This document shows positions 32,706 through 48,408 of a DNA stretch of 64,000 nt, one piece after another. This stretch comes from Quercus robur. Taxonomy: Eukaryota > Streptophyta > Magnoliopsida > Fagales > Fagaceae. The notes under the pieces are model-generated. The model saw nothing but the letters and a program-made list of their open reading frames with translations, was not told where the DNA came from and did no database searches. Each line of letters starts with the position of its first letter. Position 1 is the stretch's first letter. The DNA is taken from contig NC_065535.1 of the NCBI RefSeq assembly GCF_932294415.1, forward strand, positions 85,643,862 to 85,707,861. Direction: 5' to 3'. Position numbers and translations under genes: made by a program.

Positions 32706-34318
32706 TTAATGAGAAACGATGATGTTTGGCTTTAGACGTGTTTTATATTTAACCACTCTGACAGATGGCACTGTTTTGGGTTTGGGAGTAGCTGTTGGAA
32801 CAATGCCTTCTTCTTCTTCATGATTTGAATATTCTGAACTAAAGCTTTCATCCCCCCTCAAACGAATGGGAAATTTCCACATGAGTTTGGAAGTAAGCCA
32901 ATTAAACCTGGGAGAAGGAAGACCCTTGGTAAACAAATTAGCAAGTTGATCATGAGTGGAGATGAATTTAACCAACAAATCACGCTTGAGGACTTTCTCA
33001 CGAACAAAGTGATAATCAACCTCAATGTGCTTGGTCCGAGCATGAAACATAGGGTTGGAAGCAATGGCCAAAGCACTAACATTATCACACCAAAGAAGAG
33101 GAAGTTGAGGAAGGAAAATTCCAAAATCATGAAGAAGCATCCTAATCAAATACAATTCAGCGGCAATGGAAGCTAAAGCACGATACTCAGCTTCTGTGGA
33201 TGAACGAGACACAATGCATTGCTTCTTTGCAGACCAAGTGATGGGAGAATTCCCAAGAAACACAACAATACTAGTAATAGAATGCCTGTCTATAGGATCC
33301 CCAGCCCAATTTGCATCACTATAAGCAGATAAAGAAATTGGGCCTGGAGTTAAGGCAATACCATAATGAAGAGTGCCTTGGAGATATCTGAGGATCCGTT
33401 TAGCCACTTGAAGATGATTATGAGTAGGACTGCTCATATATTGACAAGCCTGTTGAACAGCAAATGAGAGGCCTAGTTTGGTGAAAGTAAGATATTGCAA
33501 AGCCCTAACCAAGCTTCTATAGGACTTAGGATTAGATAAGAGAGGACTATCATTAGGAAGGAGATGATGATTAGGTGAGCATGGTGTTTTACAAGGCTTG
33601 CAGTCAGTCATGCCAAATTTCTGAAGCAAATTAGAAGCATATTTGGTCAAATGTACAAATAGACTAGTAGAGGTATAATCAATTTGAAGACCGAGGAAAT
33701 AATGAAGCAATCCAAGATCCTTGAGATTAAAATCAGTGCCAACAGCTTGATGATACTAGAAATTAAAGCAGAATTGTTACCTGTGATGGTAATATCATCT
33801 ACATAGAGCAACATATACACAATGAAAGACTGATGCCTCAAGATGAACAGATTACCATCAGCAACTGAAGCATAGAACCCAACATGAAGTAACTGAGAAG
33901 TAAACCTTTCAAACCAAGCCCTAGGAGCTTGTTTGAGACCAAAAAGAGCCTTATGAAGAAGGCAGACATGTTTAGGAAAAGCAAGATCAACATAACCTTG
34001 AGGCTGAGCTATATAGACCTTTTCCTTAAGAAGGCCATGGAGAAGGGCATTACTAACATCCAATTGCCTCAATTTCCAACCATGTTGCACAGCCAAAGCA
34101 AGAAGTCTAACAGTAGAAGGCTTGACAACAGGACTAAAAATCTCATCACTATGCCTTTTAAGCTTATAAACCCATTTATAGGTAACAACATTCTTATGAG
34201 AAGGAAGAGGAACCAAAGACCAGGTGTGTTGTTTCTGTAATGAATGAAATTCAGCATCCATGGAAGCCACCCATTGAGGATGTTTAGAATCAATGGCAAA
34301 TAAAGGAGGTTTTGTCAC
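32706..34318 (-). pseudogene. copia reverse transcriptase and RNase H
   Basis: RT begins with an HPQWVASMDAEF segment and YKWVYKLKR, then jumps to IFSPVVKPSTVRLL: about 20 codons that usually lie between are deleted near 34155. The catalytic YVDD follows at about 33800. Near 33765 the frame shifts, and the remainder continues from 33710: HYFLGLQ, then RNase H with AYSDANWAGD and the SSTEAEYRAL helix. The end runs into the LTR past the polypurine tract, with its stop at 32706. Deletion and frameshift both exclude activity. Confidence 0.85.
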
Positions 34319-34336
34319 AGTGTAATCACATTGGAC

Positions 34337-36022
34337 CTACATAACTTTAGGCTTATAGATGCCATGCCTAGACCTTGTAATCATAGGATGGAAATTATTT
34401 GAAGAAGGAACAAGAGCAGTAGACACATGATCAGAAGAAGAGGAGGAAGGAAGTATAGGATTTGCAAGGACAGGTAAGGAAGATGGAGGTGGAATATCCA
34501 CTGAGGAAAGAGTGTTAATAGGAGGAGGAACAACAGGAATAGGACAAGAAGAAGAAAGAAAGGAAGGAAGAAGAGAAGAGACTAAATCAGAATCTGAAGG
34601 AAAGGAAGGAGTATTAGGAGCAATAGATGGAGAGGTCACTGAAGGAAGATTAGGAGACTTAGATTGAGGAAACCAAGTAGACAAAGATGAAGAAAAAGGA
34701 ATACGAGGATTGATAAGATGAGAATCATGAGCAAAAGGAAAAAAAGTCTCATTAAACAGAACATAACAAGCAATATAGATTTTGTTAGAGGTAGGATTAA
34801 GGCAGATATACCCTTTAGACAGAAGAGGGTAACCAAGAAAAACACAAGGTTTAGACCTAGGTTGTAATTTGTTCTTGTTAAAAAGGCCTAAGAAAATGAT
34901 AGTAGGCATACCCAAAAGCCTTAAGAGCATGAAGATGTGGTGGTTAGAGAACAATTTCTCCCAAGGAGAATGAAAACCTAACACTGAAGAAGGTAGTCTG
35001 TTAATAAGGTAGGTAGCAATAGTAAAAGCATAAGACCATAAATTAAGAGGAAGATGAGATTGGTAAAGAAGAGCAAGGCCTTTTTCAACAACATGCCTGT
35101 GTTTCCTCTCAGAAACACCATTCTGCTTAGGAGTACGAGGACATGAGGTTTGATGAAGAATACCATTGACAGAACAGAATGATTGAAACTCAACATTAGT
35201 GTATTCAGAACCATTGTCAGTCCTTAGAATTTTAAGCTTAGAATTATGTTGAGTTTCAACCATAGACTTGAAATGCTTAAACATAGATAGAACTTCACTC
35301 TTATGCTTAAGTAAAAACAACCAAGTGAAATGATTGTAGTCATCAACAAAGATCACATAGTAATTAAATCCAAGCAAAGAAGTAATGGGAGAAGGACCCC
35401 AAACATCACTGTGCATGATTTCAAGAACTGAAGTAGTTACAAGTGGAGTTTTATTCAAATGAAATCTATGCATCTTAGCACTTAGACAATATTCACAAGA
35501 GGAACAAACCTCATTCATGGACAAAGAAAGAGATGTAAATACATTATTGAGAGCTGAATATGGAATTCTAGAACTTCGATGCCCAAGGTTGTGATGCCAA
35601 AGCAAAAGATGTTGTGGTTTGACAGACACAAAAGCAGAAGTCTTGAAGTGACTTAAGGAAGGAAGTGAAGACAAGTCAGAGATAGATGGAATGGGATAGA
35701 CCCCATCTTTACTCAACCCTGTGTAGAGGATCTTCCCCATGGGCAAATCCTGAATTAAGAACTTATTGGCATCAAATTAACAAAAAGCATTATTTTGGAG
35801 ACAAAGTTTATGAACAGACAAAAGATTAGAAGCAAGGTTAGGCACTCTTAGAATATTATCAATCCTAAAATTATGAGTTAAGGTTTGAAGCTCACCATTG
35901 CCAATGTGAGTGACTGGCAGTTCTTGGCCATTACCAACTGTGATAGTCTCATTTCCTTGGACTGGTTGTTGATGAATAGAGAGCTGTGACAAATTTGGGG
36001 TCACATGATCAGAACAACCCAT
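34337..36022 (-). pseudogene. copia protease remnant and integrase
   Basis: 36022-35777 holds the protease region (MGCSDHVTPN, where D-S-G/A has become D-M-G), ending at a TAA. 35746-34337 is open for 469 codons: the HHNLGH...C-x2-C zinc motif before the integrase core, then catalytic D in IMHSDVWGP, D in RTDNGSEY, and E in PKQNGVSERKH, then a Pro/Ser-rich C-terminus. It stops just before the RT segment at 34337. The integrase triad looks intact; the surrounding polyprotein is not. Confidence 0.85.
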
Positions 36023-36034
36023 GTCTATAAGCCA

Positions 36035-37165
36035 AGAGTTGGAAGCTTGAACCTAAGCAGCATTGGCCACCATGGAAGCAAGCTTAGCAAGTGCATGCCT
36101 TCCTTGATAAGCAAAATCCATGAGATGGTAACAATCAAGAGTTGAATGACCACTCTTTCCACAAATCTAATAGATTGGCCCACTAGATTGACCTTGATTG
36201 CTGGAAGGCTTAGCTTGATTAAAAGTCTGAAATTGAGAAGAAAAGCGTGGATTGCTTGGGTTGAAGTTCTGAAACTGAGAACTAGAATTGGAATAACTGC
36301 CTCCACCATAGTTAGAACTCATACCTCCAAAATTATTACCATTTCCACGAGCACCTCTACCTCTTTGATTGTGATTTCTGTCTCCTCTTCCTCATGGAAA
36401 ACCTTGAGAGTGGAAATTTGCAACCATAGCCATAGAAGATGGATCAACACTATTGGATCTCTTTTTAATAACTCTCTCTTCAGCATTAAGCAATGCATTC
36501 AACTCTTCCACTAACAACACATCACTTCTAGTTCTTATAGCCGAGCTAAAAGCATCATATTCAGAGGGAAGACCATCAAGAATAATGTGAAGAAGCTCCT
36601 CATCATCCACAAACACAGAAACAACAGCTACTCTCTCATGAGCTTGCTTAATCTTCTAAAAATAACCATCAATAGAATCAACCCCTTTCTTGATTGCATT
36701 CAATTCATTATGCAGACTCATAACATGAGACCTTGAGACTGAAGCAAATCTCTTCTCTAACACTCTCCAAACTCCTCTAGTAGATTTTTACCCAACTGTG
36801 AGAGCAAGAATCGCAGGAGAGAGTGCTGAATTTAGAAAAGTAAACATAGCATGCTCACGATTTTTCCAAGCTATGAATGTTGGACTAATTTCAGTAGTGA
36901 AATTCCCAGATGAATCCTTTAGAAATCTATCTGGATGGGTAATTGAATCGTCAAGGACATCAATCATTGAATAGGTATCAAGAATTACCTCAATTTGATG
37001 TTTCCAAACAATATAATTCCCATAGTCAAGCTTTACAGTCATCATAGATGACATATTTGACAGCACCCGTAATGATGAGTTCATTGGTAAACCTGAAGTA
37101 GCCATAGCAAGCAAAGCACTTGAAGAAGACGACGAAGAAGATGAATCAGATTGAGCAAAAGCCAT
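36035..37165 (-). pseudogene. copia gag with several nonsense codons
   Basis: From the ATG at 37165 (MAFAQSD, Ser-rich start) the frame reads a gag core with a KLDYGNYIVWKHQIEVIL segment, then a Gly/Asn/Arg-rich stretch and a zinc knuckle with GKSGHSTLDC. Stops interrupt it at 36788, near 36658, near 36392, near 36168 and at about 36052. The knuckle has lost its first Cys, and the next codon is TAG. Most of these stops fit CAG/CAA-to-TAG/TAA or CGA-to-TGA changes. Confidence 0.8.
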
Positions 37166-37179
37166 TGATAAGGAACAAA

Positions 37180-37191
37180 GCTTTGATACCA
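37180..37191 (-). other. copia primer-binding site
   Basis: The minus strand reads TGGTATCAAAGC, complementary to initiator tRNA-Met with one change, adjoining the end of the 5' LTR. Confidence 0.8.
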
Positions 37192-38788
<1,597 letters not shown>

Positions 38789-38791
38789 TAG

Positions 38792-39058
<267 letters not shown>

Positions 39059-39061
39059 TAG

Positions 39062-39397
<336 letters not shown>

Positions 39398-39400
39398 TGA

Positions 39401-39946
<546 letters not shown>

Positions 39947-40232
39947 TAGTGCCTGGAATTCAAGCAAATCAGGGAGACATGTTGCAGTCTTTACTGACCG
40001 CTCAGGCTGTACACGGTCAGCTCTTGGATACACTGATGGGCAATATGGCTGATTTGCGTATCCAGCTTCATCAGTTGAAAAGTTCTTTGTCCTCCACACC
40101 ACCTCCTGGACCCTCTGATTGAGTTTGATTTGCCAATGCGTGACAAAAGGGGGGACTATATGCAAAGTCCAATGTTCAAATCTGTTTGCATCTTCAGCTG
40201 ATGGGGTTGATGATGCTGAGCTTTTTGAATAG

Positions 40233-41215
40233 TTGCCTGATAATGTTTTATTTTCTTTCTATTTAGGATTAGGTCTTTGATATCCAGAGAATCAGAATCA
40301 TACAATTCTTTGTAGCTAGAATAAGAATTATAGGATTTTAAATTTAGTTCTCTCCCTTCTTTACTTTCTGCAATGAACTTTAGCTTTAATGTATTTGCTG
40401 TAACTCAAAACTATAATGATTGTAGTTGTTTCTGCAACAAGTGATTCAATATAATTCAATTTTTACCTTTAGAAAAGCTTCCTTTCTGTTGGTCTTGTCA
40501 ATTGTAATTGTTTACTCTTAATTCAAATTAAATTCCTTATTAATAATTTTTTAAATCGTTACTGTATGACAATCACTTCAGAAATGTTTTCCATGAGCAA
40601 ATTATGTGTTTCATGACTTTTTGTTTTATGTTTTCCTTAACCACATTAAGAGATTGGTTATAAGAAAAGTCCTTAGGATTGGCTAATATATAAGCTCTTA
40701 TAACATATGGAGTAGGAACTTTTGTCCTTTTGTGCAATGGGGCAGGATCAACATTTCACTGCCCCCATTCATTGTTTTCTCTACCTTTTTTTATTCATAC
40801 GGTAGATTGTCCCCATTCATTTTTCCTTATTTTCTGCTCTTAAGTTGTGCTTTCTGAGATAAGTGCACAGGAACATGACATATGATAAGCTTCAGGTGTT
40901 ATCTTCATAATTCATATTCTTTTATAAATTCTGTCTCTGAATAAATTCTCCATTCATTGTGAAACGAATGGATACAATTTTTTTGTAACAAGAAATTATT
41001 GAAGTGGAGCCCCAAAAAAGAAAAAGAAAAAAAAGAAAAAAAAAGGGGTGGGGGGCAAAAGAATTTGAATTACTTGAAGAGTCTTTCATGGTTCATATGG
41101 TACATAAAAGTAAACTGATATAGGGTACTACTTACAAGTCTCCCTCTTGGGTACTACATAAAAGTAAACTGATAGGGTACTCTCGGGAAAGAGAGAAGAA
41201 AAATATGTAAAAACC
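40233..41215. other. intergenic, no gene seen
   Basis: AT-rich DNA between the CDC48-like pseudogene and the convergent gene at 41216. An A/G-rich tract lies at about 41017-41053. Confidence 0.45.
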
Positions 41216-41843
41216 TTAACCCATCAAAGAAGAGCCATGCCTTGGTGTCCAGAAGGGATTCTGTTCTTGGAGAATAGCTGATTCAGATCTCAGCTTATTT
41301 CCATTGCTTTCTGTGTAATCATGAAAGAAAGGATTGTTTTGGAAGCCCTTGCTACTGTTAGCATTACTAGAGAATGGATTATCATTATTATGACTGAAGA
41401 GATTAGGGTGACAGTTCTCATCATCTTCAAATGTTGTCCATCGCATTGAGTTGCTGCTATGTTTCTCTCTGGCAGCATTTCGCATGTTCTCCATCTCTCC
41501 GACATGGTCTTTGAATTCTTTCTTCACGACGTCCAACACAACATCACCATATCGATCGCACCACGATCTTCAACATAGAAAAACATTCCAAAAGAGAAAT
41601 AAGTGATACTGTGGGATAAGCTCTAGCTAATTGTTTTGTTCAAGGCTAAAAGGACTGATTTCAGTGAGTGAGATGAGAGAAGTAGCCCTATGATCTAATG
41701 TGTGATATCTAACCAAAGAGTAGCCCTGTAGCTTCCACTATCTAGACAAAGAGTAGCCTTATTGGTGGAATAGTCTAATGATCTAACTGTTACTTGGGTT
41801 TGTTTTAACTTCTTTACATAACTCTTTCAATAGTCGATTCTCC

Positions 41844-41888
<45 letters not shown>

Positions 41889-44183
41889 TTCAATAGTCAT
41901 ATGTAGTAGCCCTATGATCTAATGTGGCATATACACCCTGAGGCCTTATTGGTCCTTATAGGTCGAATAGTCTTATGGGTTTGTTTTATATTTAGGTGGC
42001 TGTTTCAACATTGTCATTTGTGAATGAGAAAAACTCTTCATAGCCATTACAAAGAATGGACTAAGGGTAAAAAAGAAAAAGAAAAAGAAAAAGAGAGAAG
42101 GTTGGCTCACTTGGGAAAGAATTTTTTCAAGTCAGCCTTGTCAACAGGAAGCTGGGTCGAAATTGCATCAATTTGATCATTCCTGATAAAGTCACACAAG
42201 AAAAGAAGGTTAGCATATTTGTAGACAAATATGGTCACATTCAGACACACACCCAAAAAAAAAAAAACTTAGACATGAGTGCTTACGAGAATTGAAGATT
42301 GGGGTTTGTGGTGCAGAGTTCTGTTTGGATTCTTGACAGCTCCTTCTTTATATTATCCCCTAAGACCTTCACATAGAAAAAAGAAACAAATTCCACTTCA
42401 GCACAAACTTCCAAATAATTCCAACTACATATTAGCCAATTAAATGAAAAAAGATTCTTATATAAGCTAAACCTTATCTATGAAGAAATCAGAAGGAGAA
42501 CCATCGGAATGCAACTTCCTTTTGATCATTTTCGTGTCAGGCCCCTCGCCCATAGGGCTTGAGACAAGCCTGCCTGACTCCAAATAAGCCTGACTGTCTG
42601 ATCTTTCATTGAGAGGCAGAGGAGCTGTCTCATCATCCGAGTCATTTCTCTTCCATTTCTTAAACCCCCATTGCTTTTTTACCGATTTTGCTGCTTTTTC
42701 CTCAGAACCAGGACCATTATCATGATCACCAATACCACCACTACCACCCCCATGCCCTTCTCTCTGTTCTTTATGAAACAGTGTCCTAAAAGGTTTCCTC
42801 TTCACTGACTCCGGTGGTGGCAAGCTTTCGGGCATTAGAATTGAATTTGTCTCACTTTCTTTGTGCTTCAAACGACTATCCCAGAATGGGTTTTCTTTGG
42901 ATTGCCACATTTCACTCTTAGCAGATGCAGGGGAATTGAATTTTGACTCGGTTGAGCTTAAATGTACAGAGGCCAAATCGAATATGCTCTTCTCTTCTTT
43001 GTTCTTTCCCGGTTTGTGAAAGCTGAAAGCTGAGGCTGCTCCTTTGATCTGCTTAATTGCCGAGCCGTGCTTTGATTTATTCTTGGAATTGGAATTCTCT
43101 TTGTTTAGCAAACAATGCTCATCCTTTAAGTCAATCACAGACCATTCTTCATCTGAGTTTTCTTTTGGATCTCTTGGCCCTGCAACAATTACATCTTTGG
43201 CCTCAATTTCAGCTCCTTGAACTGCCAGTCTTTGTAACAAAGGCCTCTTTGAGGAATGATACTCATCAGCTGAAATGCATTTTGCATAAAGGAGTTCCTG
43301 AAAAAAGAACAAAGGGAAAAGAGTTTTACATATTCAATTCCCTCTACGAAACAAAATTTGAAGGCTAACCCGATTGCTAGGAGAGTGAACAAAGTAAAAA
43401 AAAAAAAATTATTTGGGTTTTTTGTCACTAAATTTTAAAATTTTCTTTTTCCATTCCTAAACTATTAAAAACGTTACATTTTTCATCCTTACTTACTTTG
43501 ATTACCTTTTATCCTACACGTTTAACTAATACTATTTCTAACACTGGAGAATTTGACATGTCTAACATTGACCTTTACATTTGGACAAAAAAATAAGGAC
43601 ATACATAAGATCAACAGGTGAAATGAACTTACAATATAAGAGATCTTTTTAAAGTTTAGGGATGTTTAGGGATGAAAAAAGATTTTTTTTTTCGTTAGTC
43701 TTGCGACTCTAATCTCAAATCTTTTTTTTTTGATACGCTAATCTCAAATCTTAAGCTCAATAAAAAGCGTAATACATAATGATGGGAAATTTCAAATTTA
43801 TGCTAATTCAGGTTCTAAGCAATGAAATTTAAGACAAAATTGTAAAGAAATTTTACCTGCAAAAATAGCAACTTATCTCTCAAAATAACCGGCTGCTCTT
43901 GCTCTGCCGGAGAAGCGATAATGGTCTCAAGCAAATGAGTTCGAAAAGCGGAAACCTCAGTCTCAGCCAAAATCCCTTCTTTGTGAAGACCCATAAGGTT
44001 CATAATCTGGTGGAAAGAATCTTGCTGCCATTTCAGATTATCTGACTGCAACTTTGAGAGCTTTCGATCTGAAGCCGGCAAGCGTGGCCTCTTCTTGAAC
44101 CCAAAAGGCAGAATGGTCTTGCATAGAGAGGTTATTGAGTCATGGAGAGTGGAGTAGTATGCGGGTGTGTAAGAGTACACCAT
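41216..44183 (-). CDS. conserved plant protein of unknown function, five exons
   Basis: Exons (minus strand) 44183-43857, 43297-42473, 42366-42287, 42182-42111 and 41567-41216 have GT-AG borders and join in frame to 551 residues. The start MVYSYTP aligns with the usual start of a plant-specific family I recognise only as uncharacterised. Residues 1-130 form a helical block (LHDSITSLCKTILPF, then WQQDSFHQIMNL and LRDKLLFLQELLYAKC). The middle is Ser/Lys/Glu-rich with NPFWDSRLK. The C-terminal part has SWCDRYGDVVLDVVKKEF and a repeat of NPFW/NPFF motifs (ENPFWDS, QNNPFFHD, QNPFWTP). NPF motifs bind EH domains in endocytic proteins, so a trafficking link is conceivable, but this is inference. 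No signal peptide or membrane span. Intron 4 contains a poly(A)-only insertion. Confidence 0.87.
41821..41898. mobile_element. second poly(A)-only retro-insertion, in an intron
   Basis: ACTCTTTCAATAGTC is repeated exactly at 41821-41835 and 41884-41898. Between the copies lies only GATTCTCCC and about 39 A. It sits in intron 4 of the gene at 41216-44183. Its non-A part resembles the GAATTCTC that precedes the poly(A) of the LINE at 5277-5649. Confidence 0.65.
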
Positions 44184-45133
44184 TTTGGAGTATTTGGTTT
44201 CTTTGTGGTGTGAACTTGTTAATGTCTGAAACAAAGACTTGGGATTTTTTTTGTGAGATGCCAGAGCTGAGAATTGAATTTTTCAGGAAAATGTTTTTTG
44301 GGATTTCTTTTTTTTATTTTGGGTGTGAATTCCAGGTTTTGTGGGTTTTGTATTGGAAATAGCTGAGGATTTTGTGTGTTATAGTGTAGTAGTGGTTGTT
44401 TTCAGATTTGAATTTGGGTTTTCTCCAAACGGTCACTAGAAACTAGCCGTTACGTGGAGGAAGAAAAAAAAAAAAAGCTAAGGTAACGTGTCTAATGATT
44501 GAAGGACAAACGTTGTCGTTTTACTTGCTTATTATTATTCGCTATAATATTTGGGTTGGGCTAATCTTGGCTAAGTATAAGCCTGGCCCAGTTATATCAT
44601 TCATGAAACTCTACCTTACTCCAAGTCACTCTTATATTATTGCACACTTTTATTTTTATTTTTTGTTGTTGTTGTTGTTGGTTTTTTGCTATATTGCAAG
44701 AAATTTATTGGGTACTTCTCCCCTCTCTCACATGAAGGTAGGCTTCATGGTGAGACCCATTTCTCATGTGAGAGAAGAGAGCACTACTCTTGAAATACCT
44801 AATAACTTTTCTATACTGTATATTTGGTTTTTTCATAAAATTTAACGAATACTCTAAGAGCGTTGGTTTAAAAAATGTTTTTTAAAAATTTTTTATGAGA
44901 AAAGAAAAAATCAATTGATTTTTTTTCTCCATAAAAATAGTATCAAAATTTTCTTAAAATAGTTATTTAACAAATTCCTCAAAAGTATTCGTTAACCTGA
45001 ACCAATTTGGTTATCTTTAGATGTGTTTCAAAATTGTCTCTATATCATCATCATCATCATCATCATCATCATTTTTTGACCTTTAGTCAGTATCATCATG
45101 TCTATCCTCATCAATATCAAGGGTTCAATCTCA
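44184..45133. other. upstream region of the unknown-function gene
   Basis: Probable promoter and 5' leader of the minus-strand gene in the first few hundred bases, without an assignable TATA box. An (ATC)n tract lies at about 45047-45072. Confidence 0.4.
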
Positions 45134-45245
45134 TCATCACCTTCTTTCATTAGCAGCACACATGTAACATGTTGTCCTTGCTAGCATAGCATCACCTTCT
45201 TTCATTAGCAGCACGCATGTAACATCATGTCCTTACTAGCACAGC
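45134..45245 (+). repeat. 56-bp tandem duplication
   Basis: Two copies begin CATCACCTTCTTTCATTAGC at 45134 and 45190 and differ at a few positions. Confidence 0.75.
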
Positions 45246-46003
45246 ATCACCGCTACAACAACTAGGGTTCTTCAAAATTGTCGAAAGTACTAGCATACTA
45301 GTACTTTCTTTACCAACCTATTTACCCGAATCTCTCTCTCTAGCATATTCCTCCTACAATTACACATCCTCAACAAAGTCCTCATCTCTACCCCTATCCC
45401 TGGCAATCTCATTACCACCAGGGCACCCTTGTTATGGCTTGCATTGGTAGCTTCATCATAGGGCCGACTCAATGCAATTTTAGATTTAAGACAATAATTT
45501 TAAATGGGGCATTTTTTAATTTAATTGGTAATTAATTTTACATATCAATACAATACAACTTCTTGAGATATACTGTAAAAATTTATTAATTAAGTTTTTA
45601 TATTTATATTTTGCAAACATCTTCTTTTCAATTAATAATATGGTTAATTCAATTAATTTAAAGTAGGGTTTTATCAATTTTAATTAAAAAATATTTCTGT
45701 CAAAACAATTATTGGGATGAAGGTTTTTTAAAATTTGTTATTATTATTATTGGGGATTGGATTTTTTAAAAATCAATTATTCACCTACAAGATTAGACAT
45801 TTTTTAAAATATTGGGATTTAGCCCCTCACCCCCCGCCCCTTTCTTTATTTTATTTTTATTTTTTATGAAGACCTTAAAACTAGGCCTTTAGTCGCCCTT
45901 GCAGAAATAACTATCATATCATCAAGTAGGCAAACACATCCAAACAAATGCACCATATATTGCTTTATAGCCCTTGAAGATCATTTGCCATTGGTAAAGT
46001 TTA
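45246..46003. other. intergenic, no gene seen
   Basis: AT-rich; no coding or repeat structure recognised. Confidence 0.4.
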
Positions 46004-46131
46004 TTGTTGTCAAATAAGATATATGAGATTCAATCTCCACCTATATAAAAAATTAATTGGTGTCTTGATCTAATGATAAACATCAATTATCAGGAGTGGA
46101 CGCTAGAAATTGAAGTTCTCTCTAAAAAACA
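46004..46131 (+). repeat. SINE-like remnant
   Basis: Contains GATTCAATCTCCACCTA (box-B-like), AATTAATTGGTGTCTTGATC, TAATGATAAACATCAATTAT and GGAGTGGACGC, then an A-run. The first half matches the copy at 11007-11140. Confidence 0.45.
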
Positions 46132-47461
46132 ATCACTTGCCATTGTCAAAGCATCATCATTAGATTATATTAACCTACCATGCTCCATGCTTATTTTCGA
46201 AAATCTATACCACAGTCTACCATAACTAACATACCCTAACTATTCAGTCATATCTTTCAATTCCATGATAGACCAATCATCAGATCATATTAATAAAAAG
46301 GAAAATTTAGCAACGAATCTCCCAATATTATCACAAGACCCTTATTTTGAGTTATGGTAGATACTGGTATAATTTTTTATTTTGACCTATGGTAGGTTGA
46401 CATCTCAATTTATTATGAAAATGTTGTAAAAATTTGTTGAGTCTTGACTCTCTAGAAGAACTTATCAAAAGTATGCAAATAGCCATATTACCCCCTTATA
46501 TACCTAAGTGGATCGTGCAAAAATTTCCACCATTACGAACTTCAACAGAAAATTAATCCACATCTACGCATAAATTTTGTATATGTTTCAATAGACTAGT
46601 GATGGAAAATAACAATACCATAAGACATGTCATTTTTCTAAGAAAGCAAAAACAAAAATTCCATTAACAATATTCCAACAATAATTGACCACTTAACACT
46701 TCTTCAATTACATAAAATGTCATAAACATCATGGACCACCACAAAATTTTCTGAATACAATAACACTTCCTCAAATCCATAAAAATTATAAGGAACACAT
46801 GGAGGTAAGCATCCAAAAAGCAAGAGCAAATTGAACCAACTTTTTACATACACAGATCAGATGACATTGGTCTAAAATGAAGTTACACGACAAGAACAAA
46901 GAGCAACATGGCCAACAAACAGATGTCTATCAAACAAAGAGCACTGTGAGTTTCTAAGTATATATGGCATAGATGTCATAATTCACAGAACAAAGGCTAA
47001 AAAAAATAGAGACCATGCAACCACATGTACCCTAGTCCTTTGTGTAACACATTTTTCTTTTCCCTAAATAAGAGTAGGAGGGATAAAATCCCACATCTTT
47101 CACTAGGAATGAAAAGAAAAAAAAAAGAAAAAATCTTTTTTAAGAAGCACGGACATGGTACAAATGGGCACATGTATAGGTCAGAGAACAACATGGTAAT
47201 TTTTGAAAAAATAGGACATAGGTACGGGTAGCAAGAGCAGAACATATTTATTAAATAATTATTAAATATATTTTTATTTTCTATATATTATTAAGCATTT
47301 ATTTTTCATATAATGTTAAATTTATATCAAATTTATATATTACTAAAAACTGAAGCATGACATTTATTACTGTTGAACTCCTGTTGCGCTACCTCATCAC
47401 CACGTCATTCACCACATAATTATTATTTATTATTTATTCCAATTTTTTTACAATATATATA
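46132..47461. other. intergenic, no gene seen
   Basis: AT-rich; short open frames only. No recognised feature. Confidence 0.4.
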
Positions 47462-47587
47462 GAGCAAAATAATAATAATAATAACTTAAAACACAAAAAT
47501 AAATCGGATCAACCTAAATTAGAGTTCTTAAAAACATAAAAATTTATCAACCTAAAGCAGAGATGCAATAAAAAATAAAAATCCACC

Positions 47588-47651
<64 letters not shown>

Positions 47652-48191
47652 TTTTTTATGAGGGAAAACTATGCAAAGAATGGAAAATAGTGTCAAATTT
47701 ATAGTAAGAAGGAAGGGATAAGAAGAGACAAATAAAGGAAGATGAAGGGAAAGATGAATAACAATATTAAAGTAGAGGGTGGTGGGGAGATGAAAAGGTA
47801 AGGGAAGAAAAAAGGTTGAAGAAAGTGTAAATATTTAAAAAATAAGTGAATATAAAAAAAATTATAGGAAAATTGAAATAAAAAATAAATATATATAGAT
47901 GTTAAAACCGATAAATATGAATATGTAAATTCAATAATCTATATATATATATATTTCTTTTTTATTTCAATTTTCCTATAATTTTTTTTACATTCACTTA
48001 TTTTTTAAATATTTACACTTTCTTCAACCTTTCTTCTTCCCTTACCTTTTCATCTTCCCACCACCCTCTACTTTAATATTGTTATTCATCTTTCCCTTCA
48101 TCTTCCTTTATTTGTCTCTTCTTATCCCTTCCTTCTTACTATAAATTTGACACTATTTTCCATTCTTTGCATAGTTTTCCCTCATAAAAAA

Positions 48192-48281
<90 letters not shown>

Positions 48282-48408
48282 GGTGGGTTTTTATTTTTTA
48301 TTGCATCTCCGCTTTAGGTTGATAAATTTTTGTGTTTTTAAGAACTCTAATTTAGGTTGATCCGATTTAGTTTTGTGTTTTAAGTTATTATTATTATTAT
48401 TTTGCTCT
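47462..48408. repeat. long near-perfect inverted repeat
   Basis: The left arm (47462-47900) is the inverted complement of the right arm (47937-48408) with few mismatches; the spacer is about 36 bp. The arms contain matching microsatellites ((GA)n at 47597-47649 and (CT)n at about 48195-48276), which differ in length. A transcript through it would fold into a hairpin of more than 400 bp. No terminal features of a known transposon were seen at the outer ends. Confidence 0.85.

Larger units (their letters stand above)
25121..32850 (-). repeat. copia 3' LTR, interrupted
   Basis: 25121 to about 25300 matches the lower half of the 5' LTR (from TGTAAAAACACTTTC to the TA/GA repeat), and about 32506-32850 matches the rest (GATACATTAGATAATGG to GAACTAAAGCTTTCA). 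The 7.1-kb pararetrovirus lies between. Many differences from the 5' LTR are C-to-T or G-to-A at CpG sites, and the TA microsatellite at the break is expanded. Confidence 0.85.

Noticed and set aside
40233..41053. Poly(A) tail of a processed CDC48 copy at about 41017
   Set aside because: The A/G-rich tract is about 800 bp beyond the presumed stop, is interrupted by G, and has no matching target duplication, so it cannot be tied to the pseudogene.
47462..48408. LTR or transposon identity for the inverted repeat
   Set aside because: No TG...CA borders, target duplication or coding sequence at the outer ends.
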